Below the pieces are notes generated by a model, which worked only from the letters and a program-made list of their open reading frames with translations, searched no databases and had not been told where the DNA came from. From positions 91,575,333 to 91,639,332 of the forward strand of contig OV884013.1 of assembly GCA_930367205.1 (NCBI GenBank): a stretch of 64,000 bases of DNA, given 5' to 3'. Source of the DNA: Acanthosoma haemorrhoidale. Lineage: Eukaryota > Arthropoda > Insecta > Hemiptera > Acanthosomatidae. Shown piece after piece: positions 1 to 14,300 of this stretch (position 1 is its first letter; each line of letters begins with the position of its first letter). The translations under genes and the position numbers were made by a program.

Positions 1-1586
1 CCATTGCCCGACACAAGTTATTTTTTTTGACGGATTGGAATCTATCAGAGACGGAGAGAGAGCGATTGCTGCGACTTTTATTTTCGACACAACGCGAATG
101 GACTAAAAAAAATTAAAGGCCATTTTTTTAGACAATTATTTGAAAATACCAAAGGCTTAGAACGTTCCGTGTAAATCGTTAATCGGGTGCAGTGCGTCTT
201 AACTACATCCGTAAATCCGCAAACGTTATATCAAATACTAGCACAGAATAAATCGTCCATACGATAAGCTATCTCAAATTATACGAACAATCCAAGCACC
301 CATTGCTGATAATGTGGAAGGTAATATTAGTCAGTATAGATAAGACTTGGGTAGGGGGGGGGGCACCACCATCGTACACCACAATCGCTATAAGCGATAA
401 CCTATCGACTCAATTTACGTATTTTCGTAAATTTTGTGAAGATTAGTGAAGAAACTACATTACCATTTAAGAAACAAAACGCTGATTCCCTAGAATAAAA
501 ATGTACACCTCATTTTAGTAGTACTTTTCGCGATACGTATGATCTGAATAATATACCTGGATTAATTAAATCAAATATAGAGATGATCAGAGAAAACTAT
601 AAGGTGTGCAAATGGCCATCCCGATCTACCCAATGTCTGTTTTCGGTCAGTTGTCGGCCCACCCGCTTTACCCCAACCAAGAACAGCTTGGCTTAAGAGG
701 AAAGAAGTAAACAATGGACAAGTTCCCTATAGCTCTTGATTTTTACCTTAGGTATGCTTGGAACTTACCTAAGAGACCCTGGGAAGGTATATATTACAAT
801 AGTACCTACAGTTGACCGAAGTGAGTCACAAAAAAGCCACATTAAACCCTACCCTCTGTAGTTACAGTTGAGCTATTTAAACCCTGCAGAACACTGATCT
901 GCACCTCGTTCCTACGAAACATCTTCTACAGTGTGTACCGTTCCATTTTATCCAGTCATTCCTCCGGTATAAAGTCTTTACAGTAAACTATTGCTGTGAC
1001 TTTTTTTATTGATAAAATGTTTTTAAGTATAAACGTAGTGCTAGTCAGTTAATGAAACAACAAAGCCAACATGTTTAAATGTGGTCACATTTCGACGTTG
1101 ATAGTCCCCGGTCCCCAATTAGTTACTGTCTGTGCTATTTCGCACCACCGTTAATTTTAAAAGGACCTTCTTTTAAAGACAAACTTCTTTAATTATGTAA
1201 AAATCAAGCCCAGGTCATTAAGGCCATGAACGTTTATCGTGAATATACTTGGCGTTTACGACTAGGACATACCTCGTAGATGACTGTCCCGAGGTAACAG
1301 AACCAAAACCTAACGCTTCTACGAGACAATGGATCGGCAGATACAAAAGTTTGCTCCGACAGTGCACATTAACTGAGAGGCATCTGCAAAGGTTTTATGG
1401 CTCTTCATCGTGACTCCGCATTTCCTACGTGTCATTAGCAATCGACTCAAGATGGCAGCGTTACACACGCCTTCCTTCAGTACTTTGTCTATACCCTTCT
1501 GCAGTGTACATTTGCTAATCCCAAATTCACTAATAGCAATATCCGAATGACGAAAAATAAATATAGTAGAATTATCATACATCAAT

Positions 1587-1640
1587 TTTTTTTTTTTCAT
1601 AGCACCTTTAAATTTACAGATAATTACATACAATTATAGA
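1587..1640. repeat. Short repeat, copy a (copy b at 4374-4428)
   Basis: A T-run followed by catagcacctttaaattt and acagataattacatacaa recurs with few changes at 4374-4428 (catagcccctttaaattt). Both copies flank or lie in retroelement debris, so they may be remnants of a terminal or internal repeat of the BEL/Pao element. Confidence 0.5.
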
Positions 1641-1674
1641 TCCTCCGGTGAATCTAGGATCTATAATTGTATGT
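1626..1674. repeat. Perfect 19-bp inverted repeat
   Basis: Arms acatacaattatagatcct (1626-1644) and aggatctataattgtatgt (1656-1674) are exact reverse complements around an 11-nt loop. Confidence 0.8.
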
Positions 1675-2849
1675 ATTATAATTATGTACATCAATTATTG
1701 TTATGTATGTAAATTCTATACAAAACTCTGTACTATTAGAAATTGGGAGGAGCCAATTTATTCATTTTTAATTTTATAGATAACGTAATTTCAAATATGA
1801 TAGGGAAAGGGACCACGGGCCAAATTTAAATGCACTTAAAGAAGCCTTTAAAGAAAAGGTGCCTGAACAAATAATATTGAAAATTGCAAATGCTAGTATA
1901 CAAATGAGTAGGAAGAAGGGTATGAAAAAAGAGGAGAGAGGCTGCAATCTGTTGTGATTGATTGCAAATTGATGACATTGTGGAGGTAAATTTTCATAAA
2001 AATAGTACGTACCTAATTATCAGCTTTTAAGTTGGTTTTTTTTTTTGTTATTTACTGTAATATTAAAAATCCTGTAGATTTCTGAACTCTGATCTTTCAA
2101 AAACCAGTTCATCGGTTTAAGTTCAGGTTCTGACAGAAGTTAAACTTCTGGTCAATCGAATACCTACTTTTTTGGACGATAGAAAAAAAATGTATGAAAG
2201 TTTAAACTTTAATCGTTAGTCGCCAAATCATGTGAGCTATAGAGAAGGTTCAATAGCTAGTCAGCATTGTATATTTCTGTTTGTTCTAGCCTCTCCATTA
2301 CATCAACAAATTATAAATTAAGTTTGAAGCTTTTACTTGAAAGTTATGAAGGCCTAGACACTCTGGAAAATAGGTTGGCTCATATATAATTAATTTTTCG
2401 TTTAAATAAACAATCCTAGGTCTCTCCATAATATAATTTATTATTCGAGAACGTTATCGACAGCTCTAAGCTGTACTGTTACTAAAATAAAACGTCACAT
2501 GATAAAAAATATTGATTGTGTATTTGGACAAACAAAACTAATCATTGAAAGCAAAACAATATATAACAGAGGACCATTCAATCAATAACAGAGAATCATT
2601 CAGTTGGTAAATTGTTCAGTATTATTGGTAAACGGCCGCTACAATATATATACATTACCGACACCAACCAAACAGTAATTTTACTTTCTCGCTTTGATAG
2701 TGATGCCCAATATATAGTTTCCAGACTTCTTAAAAACTAATTCTCCAAAATACATTCTCCGTTAAAACTATTACCAAACCCTCTCTTGGAACCAACATAT
2801 CTCAAATTTCTCTTCGGACAATAGGTACCCTTTAACTATTCGATAGCGC

Positions 2850-3575
2850 TCGCCATATGATCCCCCAGCCTACAATTCAACTCCTTCTACCCACACTCAT
2901 TTCCCTCCACTTCTATTATGGTTTAGTGGGACTCGAAGGCAAGTTGAAGCGAATCATGAATTCCCTCGTTAGATTTGTCTTTGGGACTCCGCGGCGCTCC
3001 CAAGTCTCCCACCTCTACTCCGGGTTAGGATGTCTCTTCCCCTCCTTCCTTGCACAATATTTCCCCGGTTCATTCCTTTTCCATAAAATCTCACCACCCT
3101 TTTTATTTATATTACATAGTTCAAATCCGGAACACAATAACTCGTCTCTCTGACCTTTATACTCCTTCCCACAAAACTGCAGCATACCATCCATTCCTTC
3201 CTCGCTCGCTCCACTACCCTCTGAAATTCTCTAACTCCTAATATCCTCCATTCCTCATCCTTACGAACCATCAAAAACCTCCTATTCCAGCACTATCTTG
3301 CCAGCCAGACATACGCTTGCTAGTTTAGGAATGATTTATTATTTTTATTATAATTTTATATTTTTATTTCATTGTTTACTATATATTTCTCGATGTTTGG
3401 GGGGCACCTTCCTTAGTTTTTACTATTGTATATTTAGCTTGTATTTTACTATTTCTTTTGTATTAATTTAATGGTTTTCATTTAATGTCGTACTGTATTG
3501 TTCTGACTTCATATTGTTGTTTTTTTGTGAATCTATGACTTCATTTGCTGAATACAGTTAATAATAAATAAATAA
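2850..3575 (+). mobile_element. LINE relic: reverse transcriptase C-terminus and 3' tail
   Basis: The frame from 2857 resembles the post-palm region of CR1/Jockey/R1-type LINEs: KLKRIMNSLVRFVFGTPRR, then HLYSGLGCL, then (shifted frame) LYTPSHKTAAYHPF. The segment ends in a TA-rich aataataaataaataat tail, a common LINE 3' end. It is truncated at 5' and frameshifted, so non-functional. Confidence 0.65.
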
Positions 3576-3949
3576 TCTTTTGTTTTATTTTACTACTATT
3601 ATTTCTTAAAGAGTTTTGTACTCTATTTTACTTTGTCATTTTTCTTTATGATGCAATAGTTTTATTATTCCTTTAGTTTGGCAGAAATGAATTTGTCATC
3701 TGAACGTTATTGTTACTCATAGGGGACTTATTATTGTCTCGGAATAAGCTTTTCTTCTATTCTAATCCTATTAATTTCAAAATTACTGACATTTTGCCTA
3801 GTTAAGGTCTTATAGGTGCCGCAATACATCTTAAGCTAACAAGTACAGGGATGGACCTGAATCTTCGTTAGGCACAGTTATGTGAAGGGCTGCTTTTGTT
3901 GATCGAACAGAAGAACAATCGTTATAAACTTATAATCCCTCTAATACTG

Positions 3950-6330
3950 AAACTTTTTAGTCAATCGAAGAAGTAAATTTACCAAAATTTAAGTCCGTTG
4001 ATGATGAAAAATCTAAGGCTTTATATGTTGATAATGTTTCTACAGATATTAGTGATCCCGAGTTACAATTAAGCGATTTTATAACACCACCAAACGAAGA
4101 TTTCTCTTTTTCGAAAAACGTTTTGAGTCATCCGCCGATATTAGGATTCAGTATGGTGCCTTCATAGCTGATTTTTTTTTTTTTTAAAAAAGGGCTTTAT
4201 GGAGTAAGTGGAAGAAAATAATTTAACTATTATGTCATACTGTTATATGCCCCATCATTGTGTTCTAAAACCTGATAGTTCTTCAACAAAATTAAGAATC
4301 GTTTTTGATCCAAGTTACAAAATCACTTCAAATAAATCTTCAAATGATTTGCTTTACCCAGGGACAATTTTTTCTTTTTTTTCATAGCCCCTTTAAATTT
4401 ACAGATAATTATATACAATTAGGCGAATCTATTTACAAATTATTTTTGTATTTCCTGTAGCGTCGCTACATTATATATAGGTTTTGTTATTTTATAAAAA
4501 TTATATGATGGAATAAACAAGTATGATACACATTATACGTGACTGGGCTGAACTGACTAATAAAGGTGATGAGGCTCACCTTTTTGATCAAACTTAAAAT
4601 TAACTTACATACTAATTATTAACTTAATTTTTCCCCGACAGTCTGTTGCCATCGATGCGGGAAGGGTGGTGGGGTCATAGTGTTAAACACTGATTGGTTA
4701 GGTGCTGCAACAAGTCAAAAAACTTGATGTGTCTCCGGCGGATGAACTCACCCACCAACGGCAGGCACATCAAGCAACGGGTGAAAGTCAGCGTTCTTGA
4801 ACATCTCGAGAGAGGTATACGTATAACGTATACGTTATATATAGTATACGGATAACGTAATAAAGCAACCAAATTTCATAATAATTTATTTTTTATACTT
4901 TCAAATATTTTCTTTTTCCAAATTTCCGCAAACATGCAGATGCTTTTAGTATTATTATAAAGCAAGTATGTGTTCGAATTTTAATAAATACTGAACATAG
5001 ATATTGAAAAAAAAAGGTTGATGTTAAGTCTAGCCTGTTTTTGAAAATACAAACATTCCATGAACTTGTCTAGAGAGATAGTGAAAATTCCCCCCTCACT
5101 TCTATGGTCGTTTTTGAAAATTACATATATGATATATAGTGAATATACTGCATAGAAGAAAACTGAAAAATTGGCTATTTCTCTTTATCACGAGGTGATT
5201 CATTTATTAAAATTTGGTCATGATGAAATCTTCCAGTGAATAAGTTAATTTTCTTGAGTCTATATAATAACCTATTGTAAATAAATTAATTTATGCAGTC
5301 TATACTGATTTTCATAATTTATAATAACAAGGGGGAAAAATTTCTCGGCATTTAAAGTGAGAATTGGCGATATAGGTTTGAGTAAACGCCATATTTTGTC
5401 TACAGTAGCAAAAATATTCGATTCTCTGGGTTTAATTGCTCCTGCGACTTTATGAATGAGATTACTGATTAAAATAATTGTGGCATTTAAAGGTCGATTG
5501 GGACGATCTCATTCCAAAGAATGTTGAAAATACCTGGCAGGCTATGGTTTCAGAACTAAGACATTCAGAGCAATAAAACATTTCACGTTTTCTTGGAATT
5601 ACTGAGTCGTCAGGTTGTGACAATTGGTTTCTGAGCTTCCCCTCCCCCTTAAAGGCTATGGGGTACTAATGTATATTAATCAGAAGTGGTTATTTTCCAG
5701 TAGATTGTCAATCTAAGATTGCGTCAATGAAAATAGTCTCTATACTTATATTAGAACTGTATTTGGTGTTAGTTTTTTTAGCTGATTTAATTGGCTTCGT
5801 TGTGAAAACTGTTACTAAGTAAGTAGCCCGTTTTTTCTATTGAACGTTCAGACAGGCCGGAGTCAAAACCTGTAATTGTTAACAATAGCTGAGCTAGAAA
5901 ATTCTGAGAAGGCTTTATTCGGGCGAATATCCTCTTGTAATAAATGGCTCTGAATTACAGCTGAAATTCACAAATTTTTAAAATTATTACCTCAATATGC
6001 TTCTGCCTCGAATTTAAATAATTCTGGGGTACCTCTTATTCGGTTTACTCAACTTGTTAAATTTTAGCAGTTAAATTAAACGTTTACGCTATAAAAAAGC
6101 CTCTTCTGTTTACATTAAGAAATTTACTCAGTTTATTGATATTAGTGGTTTGATCAGAGTATGAGGCCGCATAGATAATACCGCTCTCAGTTATGAGCAA
6201 AAAAAAAATTTTTGAGACCAACTTTATTTGATTGGCTTTTCCTCTTAAAAAAAAAAAGATAGATATTAATAATATTATTGAGGTTTCAGCTTCCGATAAA
6301 AGGTCGGCACGAAACGTTTGACAGTCTCAA
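3950..6330 (+). mobile_element. Decayed BEL/Pao LTR-retrotransposon pol
   Basis: Ordered pol fragments in shifting frames: reverse transcriptase start near 4230-4370 (YMPHHCVLKP, TKLRIVFDPSYK, SSNDLLYPG); the RT/RNase H connection near 5375-5470 (LSKRHILSTVAKIFDSLGLI); WDDLIPKN near 5500; the pre-integrase segment near 6060-6200 (AYCLRFIK, then GLIRV*GRIDNTALSYEQK with a stop). These match the BEL/Pao family order. The finger/palm part is deleted and many stops are present. No clear LTR pair was found. Confidence 0.75.
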
Positions 6331-6835
6331 AAACACATTTAATTATCATTCTTACACAGAGGTTTTATTTTCCATTGTTTGAAGAACAAAAAAAGGTAAT
6401 ATTGAAATACGTAATATAAATATAATATTTCAGCGGAGGAGTTTTGATGCTGGAAATAACACCTCCGTTTATAGCTTGGCACAAGATGAACAAATGTTGG
6501 AATACAAAACAGGATGTTTTGCAACTTAGGGCTTAAAAATAAACGTCCTCGAAGCTTAAACATGCCCCTCAGAGGAAATCACGTATCTGTGAAATGGGGA
6601 ACTGGTCATGTACTATGTCGCTGTAGACTAAATAAAGATGATTCACCAAGAGAAAATAAATAACTGGCTTACACTGCAGTAAACAAGAAACATTGTTAAT
6701 GAAAAAAAAAAACAAGCGATAATAAGATGGCAAATTAAGGACCTGATTCATCTGATTTGTTACTTTACTGTTTTATATCAATAAATTATATTGTATTTGC
6801 CCATAGATGTTTTAAACATTACATTGCCGCTTTAA

Positions 6836-7345
6836 TTTTTTTTTTTTTTTTTGAAGATGAAGAAATATCTTTATTGAAATGATTACATGAAATCAATTCA
6901 AAGTGCTTAGGAATTCAAACTTTAACTCTTCAGTCTTGCAGATACTTTTTTTTTGGATGAAAAAGGCTGTTATATGTTCAAACCGACATGGGGAAGGTAG
7001 TGCACAATTGTTGAATAACGTTAAGAAACAGAGACCAGGTGTATTTTGATGTACCGAACCCCATCTGTTTGGTATAAGGGTGGTCCGAAGTGCAAGATGG
7101 GGTGGAAAAGGCATGCACGGTCACAAAGGGCCAGAAAGATAAAAAGAGCTTTGTTGACAGACAGGAATACCGTCCGAGACGAGAAGATATAGACATCGGG
7201 CAAGAATTTTCTGAGGAGTCGGGAGTCGAGGGACGGGAGTCGCGGAGGCTGGCTAGAGTCGCGCTGAAGTGCGGAGGCTGCCCGAAAGTGCAGGCCCAGG
7301 AGCTCATTGAGGTTGCTTCTGCATCACACCGAAGACATCGTTGTA
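6836..7345 (-). pseudogene. Probable reverse-transcribed insertion with poly(A) tail
   Basis: On the minus strand a GC-richer block ends with AATAAA (complement at about 6870) followed about 15-20 nt later by a run of 17 A (6836-6852 as T). That is the structure of a processed cDNA insertion. The longest minus frame (7307-6978) has no domain I recognise, so the source transcript is unknown. A LINE 3' end with an A-tail is an alternative. It sits about 1 kb upstream of TDP1 copy 1. Confidence 0.45.
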
Positions 7346-7374
7346 CACTAGTAAGATTTAAGTTTTATTTGTAG

Positions 7375-8342
7375 CTGGTATAATAGATGTAATCTGTTCA
7401 TCATTTTGAGTTAATGGTAAAATCAGTCATTTCTTCGTGAAAACATTTTAATCTTTTTGTTGTTTCTGGTGAATAAACCATTTTGTGTAGTAATTACTAT
7501 TTTATCATTGAATTCCTTCCATTTTGATCACCACGTTAATTTATTAAGGTAACTTGCTTTGGGTTTAGAATCAATTGGGACCAACAGTAAATAAATTGAA
7601 TAACTTATAATGTTATACAACTTTATGCTATGATGGACCTTTACGGATAGATGGTATCCCTAAAAATTAAATATTCTAATTACTCAACTAGAGCGTAACA
7701 GCGTGGTGTTCGTGGGCAAGTCAGGTGAATAGATAAACGGGTATACGTATCCTTAGAAAAGATATATTCTTTATTGCCTGGGTAAGGTAGTATATAGTGG
7801 ATACGTTGTAGCTGATATTTAGTAGTAGTTGATACGCCGATCAGAATCAGGCACAATAAACTGGTTACAGATGCTCAGGAACCAAGCGTGACGTTACAAG
7901 GGGTTGCTCCATTCCGGCAAAAACTCGGAGTGCGTACCACCAGTTTCATTCCCGCTTTGAATTGAAAACAATTCCCCTCTGGTGCGTAATAGTTTGACAA
8001 GCTGTTAACAGAGAGCGCTAAATGTATTAGTTGAGAATAATTTCAATAAATAGCAATTACCAATACCTCGGTTGTTCCTAAGTTTACTAACAGAAGTCAA
8101 CTTGAAACCAATTAACCACCAATTCAAATTAATCATGCTACAAGATTTATTATAATAACATTTCCACTTAATATATAGGTATACTTTTCTCCAGACAGAT
8201 CATCTCTTGGTCGATTTTTCTTCTTTAAGTACTCACTCATGATTAATCTCCTGTCAACTCATTCAGGCTCTAATTTTCGTGATAAAGTTAAGAGGTTAGA
8301 AGCGACACCTCTTTTTACTGATAAATATAACTGAAGCTGAAA
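7375..8342. other. Upstream region of TDP1 copy 1
   Basis: No gene is seen. The last roughly 60 nt before the ATG resemble the sequence before copy 2 (28150-28200), so the duplication included at least part of the 5' flank. No promoter motif can be called with confidence. Confidence 0.4.
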
Positions 8343-11300
8343 ATGAATAAATCAGGTAGTGGTAGCTTCTTAATTTTCATTTCAAACACTGATATTTTAT
8401 ATAATTGTTCTTTATTTTCCCACTAAGTCATACATCTTTTTAGTAGGGGAGAATGGAGTTAATGTTAAACGCAGTATAGTAGAATGTAGCTATGGAGTAA
8501 AATGTGACAGAAAAACACCTGGACATTTTGAAAAATTCACACATTCTCACCGCAAGTGATTTATATATTTTGTGATTTATTTTTACAGTTATTTAATTTT
8601 TTTTTAATATACTATTGCATTGTTTCAGTCGATGAATTACTTAAATTTATGGGTGAAGAGATAGTCATACCTTCTGACTATGAAATTAAAATTAGGCCAC
8701 AAATATTGATTGAGCAGTTAGAGTTGATTAGAAAATCTAGAAAGTCTGTTAATTCATTTACCAAGGTCAGTGATAGCACCAGTAAATCTGTACAGTCATG
8801 TTCTATTTGTTACTCCCCTCTTCCTACACATAAGGAGAGAAATGATAATATTTCTGAAGGAGAACATAAAATGAATAGCTGCAAAAATAATTACAAGAAG
8901 GACTATAGTCAGTGCGATGAATTGGAAAATCATAAAAGGGATGCTATAAAAAGAGCTAAAATTACAGTCCATGAAAAAATGAAGGCTGTTTATCCTTATA
9001 ATATATTCCTTACTGTTGTAAAAGATTCCCCTGGTACTTTTGATGAGTTGACATCCATATCATTTTCAGGTATATTCTTAACATACAGTTATGAGCTGGT
9101 CACGTTGAGAGACAAAATATTATAGACAGCCATTTACCTTTTTTTATTGTGGAATTTCAGAACTTCTTGATCCTTACTTTGGTGAATTGGAAAGTTCATT
9201 GCAATTAAACTCCATTGTTAACTTAGAATTTTTGCTGCGCCAGTATAACATAATGGGCCATAGGTTTGTATCTGTAGTATTTATTTTGAATTGGAATATA
9301 ACATATTTATTTTAAGTGTTGAGTGAAGCAGTAGATAATGAAAGATCATTTTAATATGTACATCAAGAATGTATCTGTGTTCATTTCTTGACTGTTCGAT
9401 TAGGAAGAACTATCAGGGGAAATATTAGGGTATGATCTCTTAGTCTTTTTTTTGTTTTTTCTAGGCCAGATTTGCTATTTCTTTATTATAATAACTACTT
9501 ATTTTCTCACGTGAGGTTGTGAGGACCCCATCCAGTCATATCGTCCTTAATATAAATCGTTAGGGATAGCTGGGAATTGACCTCACTAGTTTGGTGTGCT
9601 AATCACTATGCCATCAAGGAGGTTTCTTTATGAATCCTTGAATTTATGCCAAACTTGAAATGCAGTATTTCCTAATATGCCATTAATCTGAGTCTTTCAA
9701 TACGTAAGGGGTTCCTAATCAGCACTATTGAGACTTCCCAATCTATGTTTAGCACTCTTAATGGGCATAAATAATGAATAAATTGTGGACATAACAGATC
9801 AGCCTAAGTGACTACCCGTTGAGATGCTATGTGGTTCTAGTGTTTGATTTTTTTTTTATTGTAGTGTAATTTTAAAAAAATGTTAGATGGGGATAACACA
9901 GTATCTCAAAAGGGTACCATTAAATAACAAGAAACCTGCCTCATATTAAAAATGAATGGATGGCTCCATTTCATCAACATAAAGGGTCCATTCCTGAAAT
10001 GATGTTTCCATTTGCGTTAACACTTCTGTGGCAAGTGGTGGAAATATGCTAGCGATACAATGGTGATATGAAGTGTGGTCACACATCTATTAACCTTTAT
10101 CTACTCTATATCTTCAATATGTACGTTATCTCATCTTTTATATGTCCAAAAAGCTTTATATTGGTATGATGGAGAAATAGAATAGTAAGCTGAGCTGGAG
10201 AAAGAATACAAAAAATATGGCAGAAAATGGGATCCTTATTGTTAAAGAAGTTGACAGGAGAAACTAGGATGCACTTGTAAATACAAAATATACATGAGGC
10301 TTATTTTGAACTCGAAGGGGGACTACTAATAACTAAATGTTCTATAGCTGTAGAATAAAGCACTGCTACATTGGCGAATGAAAGATTTTTATTAAAGTTT
10401 TGACAGATACTTCGTATGGATACACTAATCTATCTGATATTAAGCTGTATCCGAATACATAAAACTGTAAGGCAATATATAAAGGATGTATCTTTTCTAC
10501 GGATACATATATCCGCTTATATATTTATCTGACTTACCCACAAATGTCAGGTTGTTACACACAAGTTGAATAATTAGAATATTTAAATTGTAGGGATGCC
10601 ATCTCATTATTCAACTACTGACTGATTTGATTTCTCTATCAGCACACCCTAACTGTTGGATCCCATATCCCTTCTCGCAATTACTTTCATGACATGAAAA
10701 AAAAAAAAAAGTTGTAAACTATTAAATCCTCCAGCCCTTAAACGATACTCTGCGACAGATGTCACCCTTGATTTCTGTCAGGGATGTCAGCCCAAACCCA
10801 AAAGGGGTTTATGGTATGCCGACTTTATGACAGTCAGCCTTTGCTTCACTTTTACAATCTTAACATTACTTATAATTTAACACAATATTTCCCATGTTGG
10901 AAACATGGGGTCGACATAAACAGCACTTAGATTAAGATTAGGTTATACCAATTCCTGCCATAAGAAAACGCCTTAATTGAGCCACTACAATTCAGGAAAA
11001 CTAAGACAGCTTTGAACTCAACTAAAAAAGTTAAAAAGATGCCCATAGAGAACTCGAAGTTCCACCTACCAACATATGAACGCCTCTCCAGTTATTTCAT
11101 TTCTCTTTGTACATTTTCCTGTTCAGATTTGCAAGTTCCACTAGAGTCGACAATTACAGACCTCTATGAGCTACTTAAACTACTTTTGTCAGGATCCTGA
11201 CTTTGTGGCCCTACACTGTATTCTATTTATAGATTTGTCATATATCTTAGTAATCTAATAAGTATAACTATTTCTGAAAATTATAGTTAAATAATGTAGA

Positions 11301-14300
11301 ACATATCTGTACCTTAGGACAAAAAGAGCCAATGTGCAAAATTTGGAAATTTGAGAGATCTGGACCAGTGAAATCAGGGTATTATTTTTAACTATTAACT
11401 AATAGTGGAATAATATGCCTTTTAACAATTAATGTATATAATTATATGTAATGTGTACCTACCCTGATTTCACTCCTGCAGGTACAGGTACAGATATACT
11501 TCTTATAGTTATGTGAAATGTGTAACAAACTTTGTTTAAAACATATTATATGAGATGGTTGATCTACATATACACATGAATTGAATTCACGTAGACATTT
11601 ATGGGTGAAAATATTTTTTTTTGACAAACTGAGAGTTAAAAACACTCAGATGCTCAATTTGGAAATCCTGAAGTTGCTTAGATTTGGTTAATTATTTTTA
11701 TATAGTATTGCCTAGCTATTCTTGAATAGTAAAAGGACAGTTGTTGATGAATTTGAGGTTTAAAGGCTGGGGGAAAAAAAATTGATTGCCAAAAAGTCCG
11801 AATGTTACCATGTCAAAAAAAATTTCCATTTCTATGGCAATAATTGAAAGTTCTTCATTATCCGACATCGTTTTTGCACAAATTTTTACCAATCTGGCTC
11901 AAAATTTCAGCTTTTAAGCCTATTGAAAATAACTAAAATGAAATAAACAACAACTCACGAATTTTAATATCAAAGAAACAAAAAAAATCAAACTTTCATT
12001 TTTTTAACAACTATCTTTTTTTTCAGAAACAGTCTAAAATGAATTAAAAACCAAAATGGCATCTGCTGGAGTTATGTAAAATTATCAAATTGATCATCCA
12101 AAAAAACTAATGAATTTACAAAGTGATTTTCTAGTGGTAGCATTCGCGAATGCTCATGAGCTGGAGCAAATATGTCAAACGTGGATTGCAGAAATGTGTA
12201 CAATTAGCTAATCAAACTTATGTGTGATGGTAAATAAAAATGCTTGCCATGACTTTGTTGTCACTCTCACCACTCCCTCACTTCAAGTGTGTCCTTGAAA
12301 AGTGTTCCCATTCATGAAGTAACAGTTGTCAGGATTAAGGGAGACTTCCCTTTAATATTTTTTACACTTTTCACAACGTGTAATTTAAGTCTAAATTGCT
12401 GTTTTCAATTAACTTGCGAGTTTCAAAGTTGATGATTTTTTTTTTACTTATTTTCAAAATGGCTGAAAGTTTGCAAATAGCCTGGTGCCAGTATTCACAG
12501 GCTTTAAATTTTTCATATGTTTTTTGTTGCTGTCAGAAAAGGCCCAATTCACTTTTACCAACTCTAAAAAAAATCAACTTTCAAACCATAACAAACCAGT
12601 ATTTTTTTGGTCTCCGGGTGATGAGCAATTTCCTTATAAATTAACACCAAACTATGAAGACAAGAAATGTACTTAAAAAAATATTTTGACCCTTATACAT
12701 ATTTGCTAACAGTTACCATTAGTACTAAATAATAAAAGAGCACATAAATTCATTTCTTTTTTTTTTTTTTTTAGAAGCAAACCGCTTACACTGTTATATA
12801 ATAACTGTTTCATGGAGTTTGTGGAGAGATTCGACTCTTTTTTAAAACACGCCAAAGTAACTGTTCCTACCAATTTTGGTTCTCATCACACGTAAGTTTA
12901 TATTTTATTAATTTATTGGTTAATATATCGTCGATCATAAAGAAGACTATCACATCTCAAAAATTATACATAATAAAAATCTAAGTAGAGTTACAATGTT
13001 TAATATCTAAATGTATACTACCTAAACAGCAATGTATTAAGCTGTCTCTACCAAATTTTATGCTTAAAGAGTCTTCAAGCGTCTTTATTTTAATTGTTGG
13101 TCCTGAAGCAAATCATTTTTTGAAATGTGATAGTCTTCTTCCTGATCGACGATATGATAATTATAATTTTTGAAAGATAAATTAGCCTCTTTATTTAATA
13201 TTTTTATTTTCAGGAAAATGATGGTGTTCCGTTACACAGATGGAAGTGTTCGAATTGTATTGTTAACAGCTAATCTAGTTGAAAAAGAGTGGCTCAATCG
13301 TACCCAGGGGTGTGTGCTCTTTTTTTTATATAGTCCAAATTGGGAATGATACTAGATCATGCCCATTCTATCCCATGTTGGTAGAAAATAGTAACTTCAA
13401 TGCAGTTAAAACATTACAGGAATCAGTAGTGTATTTATTTTACTGACTTCAAATATCTAATTATGAAATGAAACAAAATTAAATGATTATGCTGGCACGT
13501 GGTTCGTTGTGCTATTGAGGCAATGAAATAACACAAACAGGCGTATGTTCACACTTAGGAACTTGTTCATTTCATTTGATGTTCAAACAGTTATTAAATC
13601 CAGGTGTAGATTGATTGTGAGATGTGAGAAATGGCAATTTTTGGCCATTACAATGCATTCAAATATGAACATGAATCGTTTACAATGTACTTGCTCATAG
13701 ATATGTTAACCATAGTTATATATTATTACGATATTTATTATTCATATATTTTAATTATATATTTTTTATATAATTTATATTTATTTTTAAACTTTATATT
13801 TAACTTTTACTTTATCTTAAGGTTCTGTTAATAAAAATAGGAAACTTCTGGCAAAAGGAATAATTGTTTATTTACACAAATTCATTAAAATTAATACTCA
13901 AATAAGTACGTACGAAATAAAATAACATTATTAAAATCTAAAGTTAAATTTGTACCTTAATTACTATCGCGGCTGTTGCTTCCTTTGTCTTGAGCGTCCT
14001 TTGTTAATGTTCTTCTATGCGTCTGGTTCTTTGTTGGTGCCAGGTGAAAGTGAAAAAGGTTGCTACCTCGTGGTGATCCTGGTCTGGTCTCCCAGGTTGT
14101 TCTCTGTCGGGCCGTCAGTGAAAGAGTGCGTGATCTTGTCTCATGGCCTGGGTCGGATGTAAGTGCCCCACAAGGCAGTAACCGTGCCTGGGCTTGCGTC
14201 CCTCCTGGTGTTTCCTCATCTCCTGCCGGTTCTAGCCAGAATAAGTCCTGAGCTTCTCGATATCTATAACTCCTTGTCCTTTCCGCTGCCTTCTTGATCC

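Larger units (their letters stand above)
1..2850. other. No gene recognised
   Basis: Mixed-composition intergenic sequence with a G run (354-364), a short palindrome (1626-1674) and a 45-50-bp motif repeated at 4374. The open frames here are short and carry no recognised domain. Confidence 0.4.

Noticed and set aside
7090..7374. 94-residue plus-strand frame overlapping minus-strand frames
   Set aside because: Overlapping frames arise from the GC-rich composition; no domain, no splice context, and the poly(A) structure points to the minus strand.
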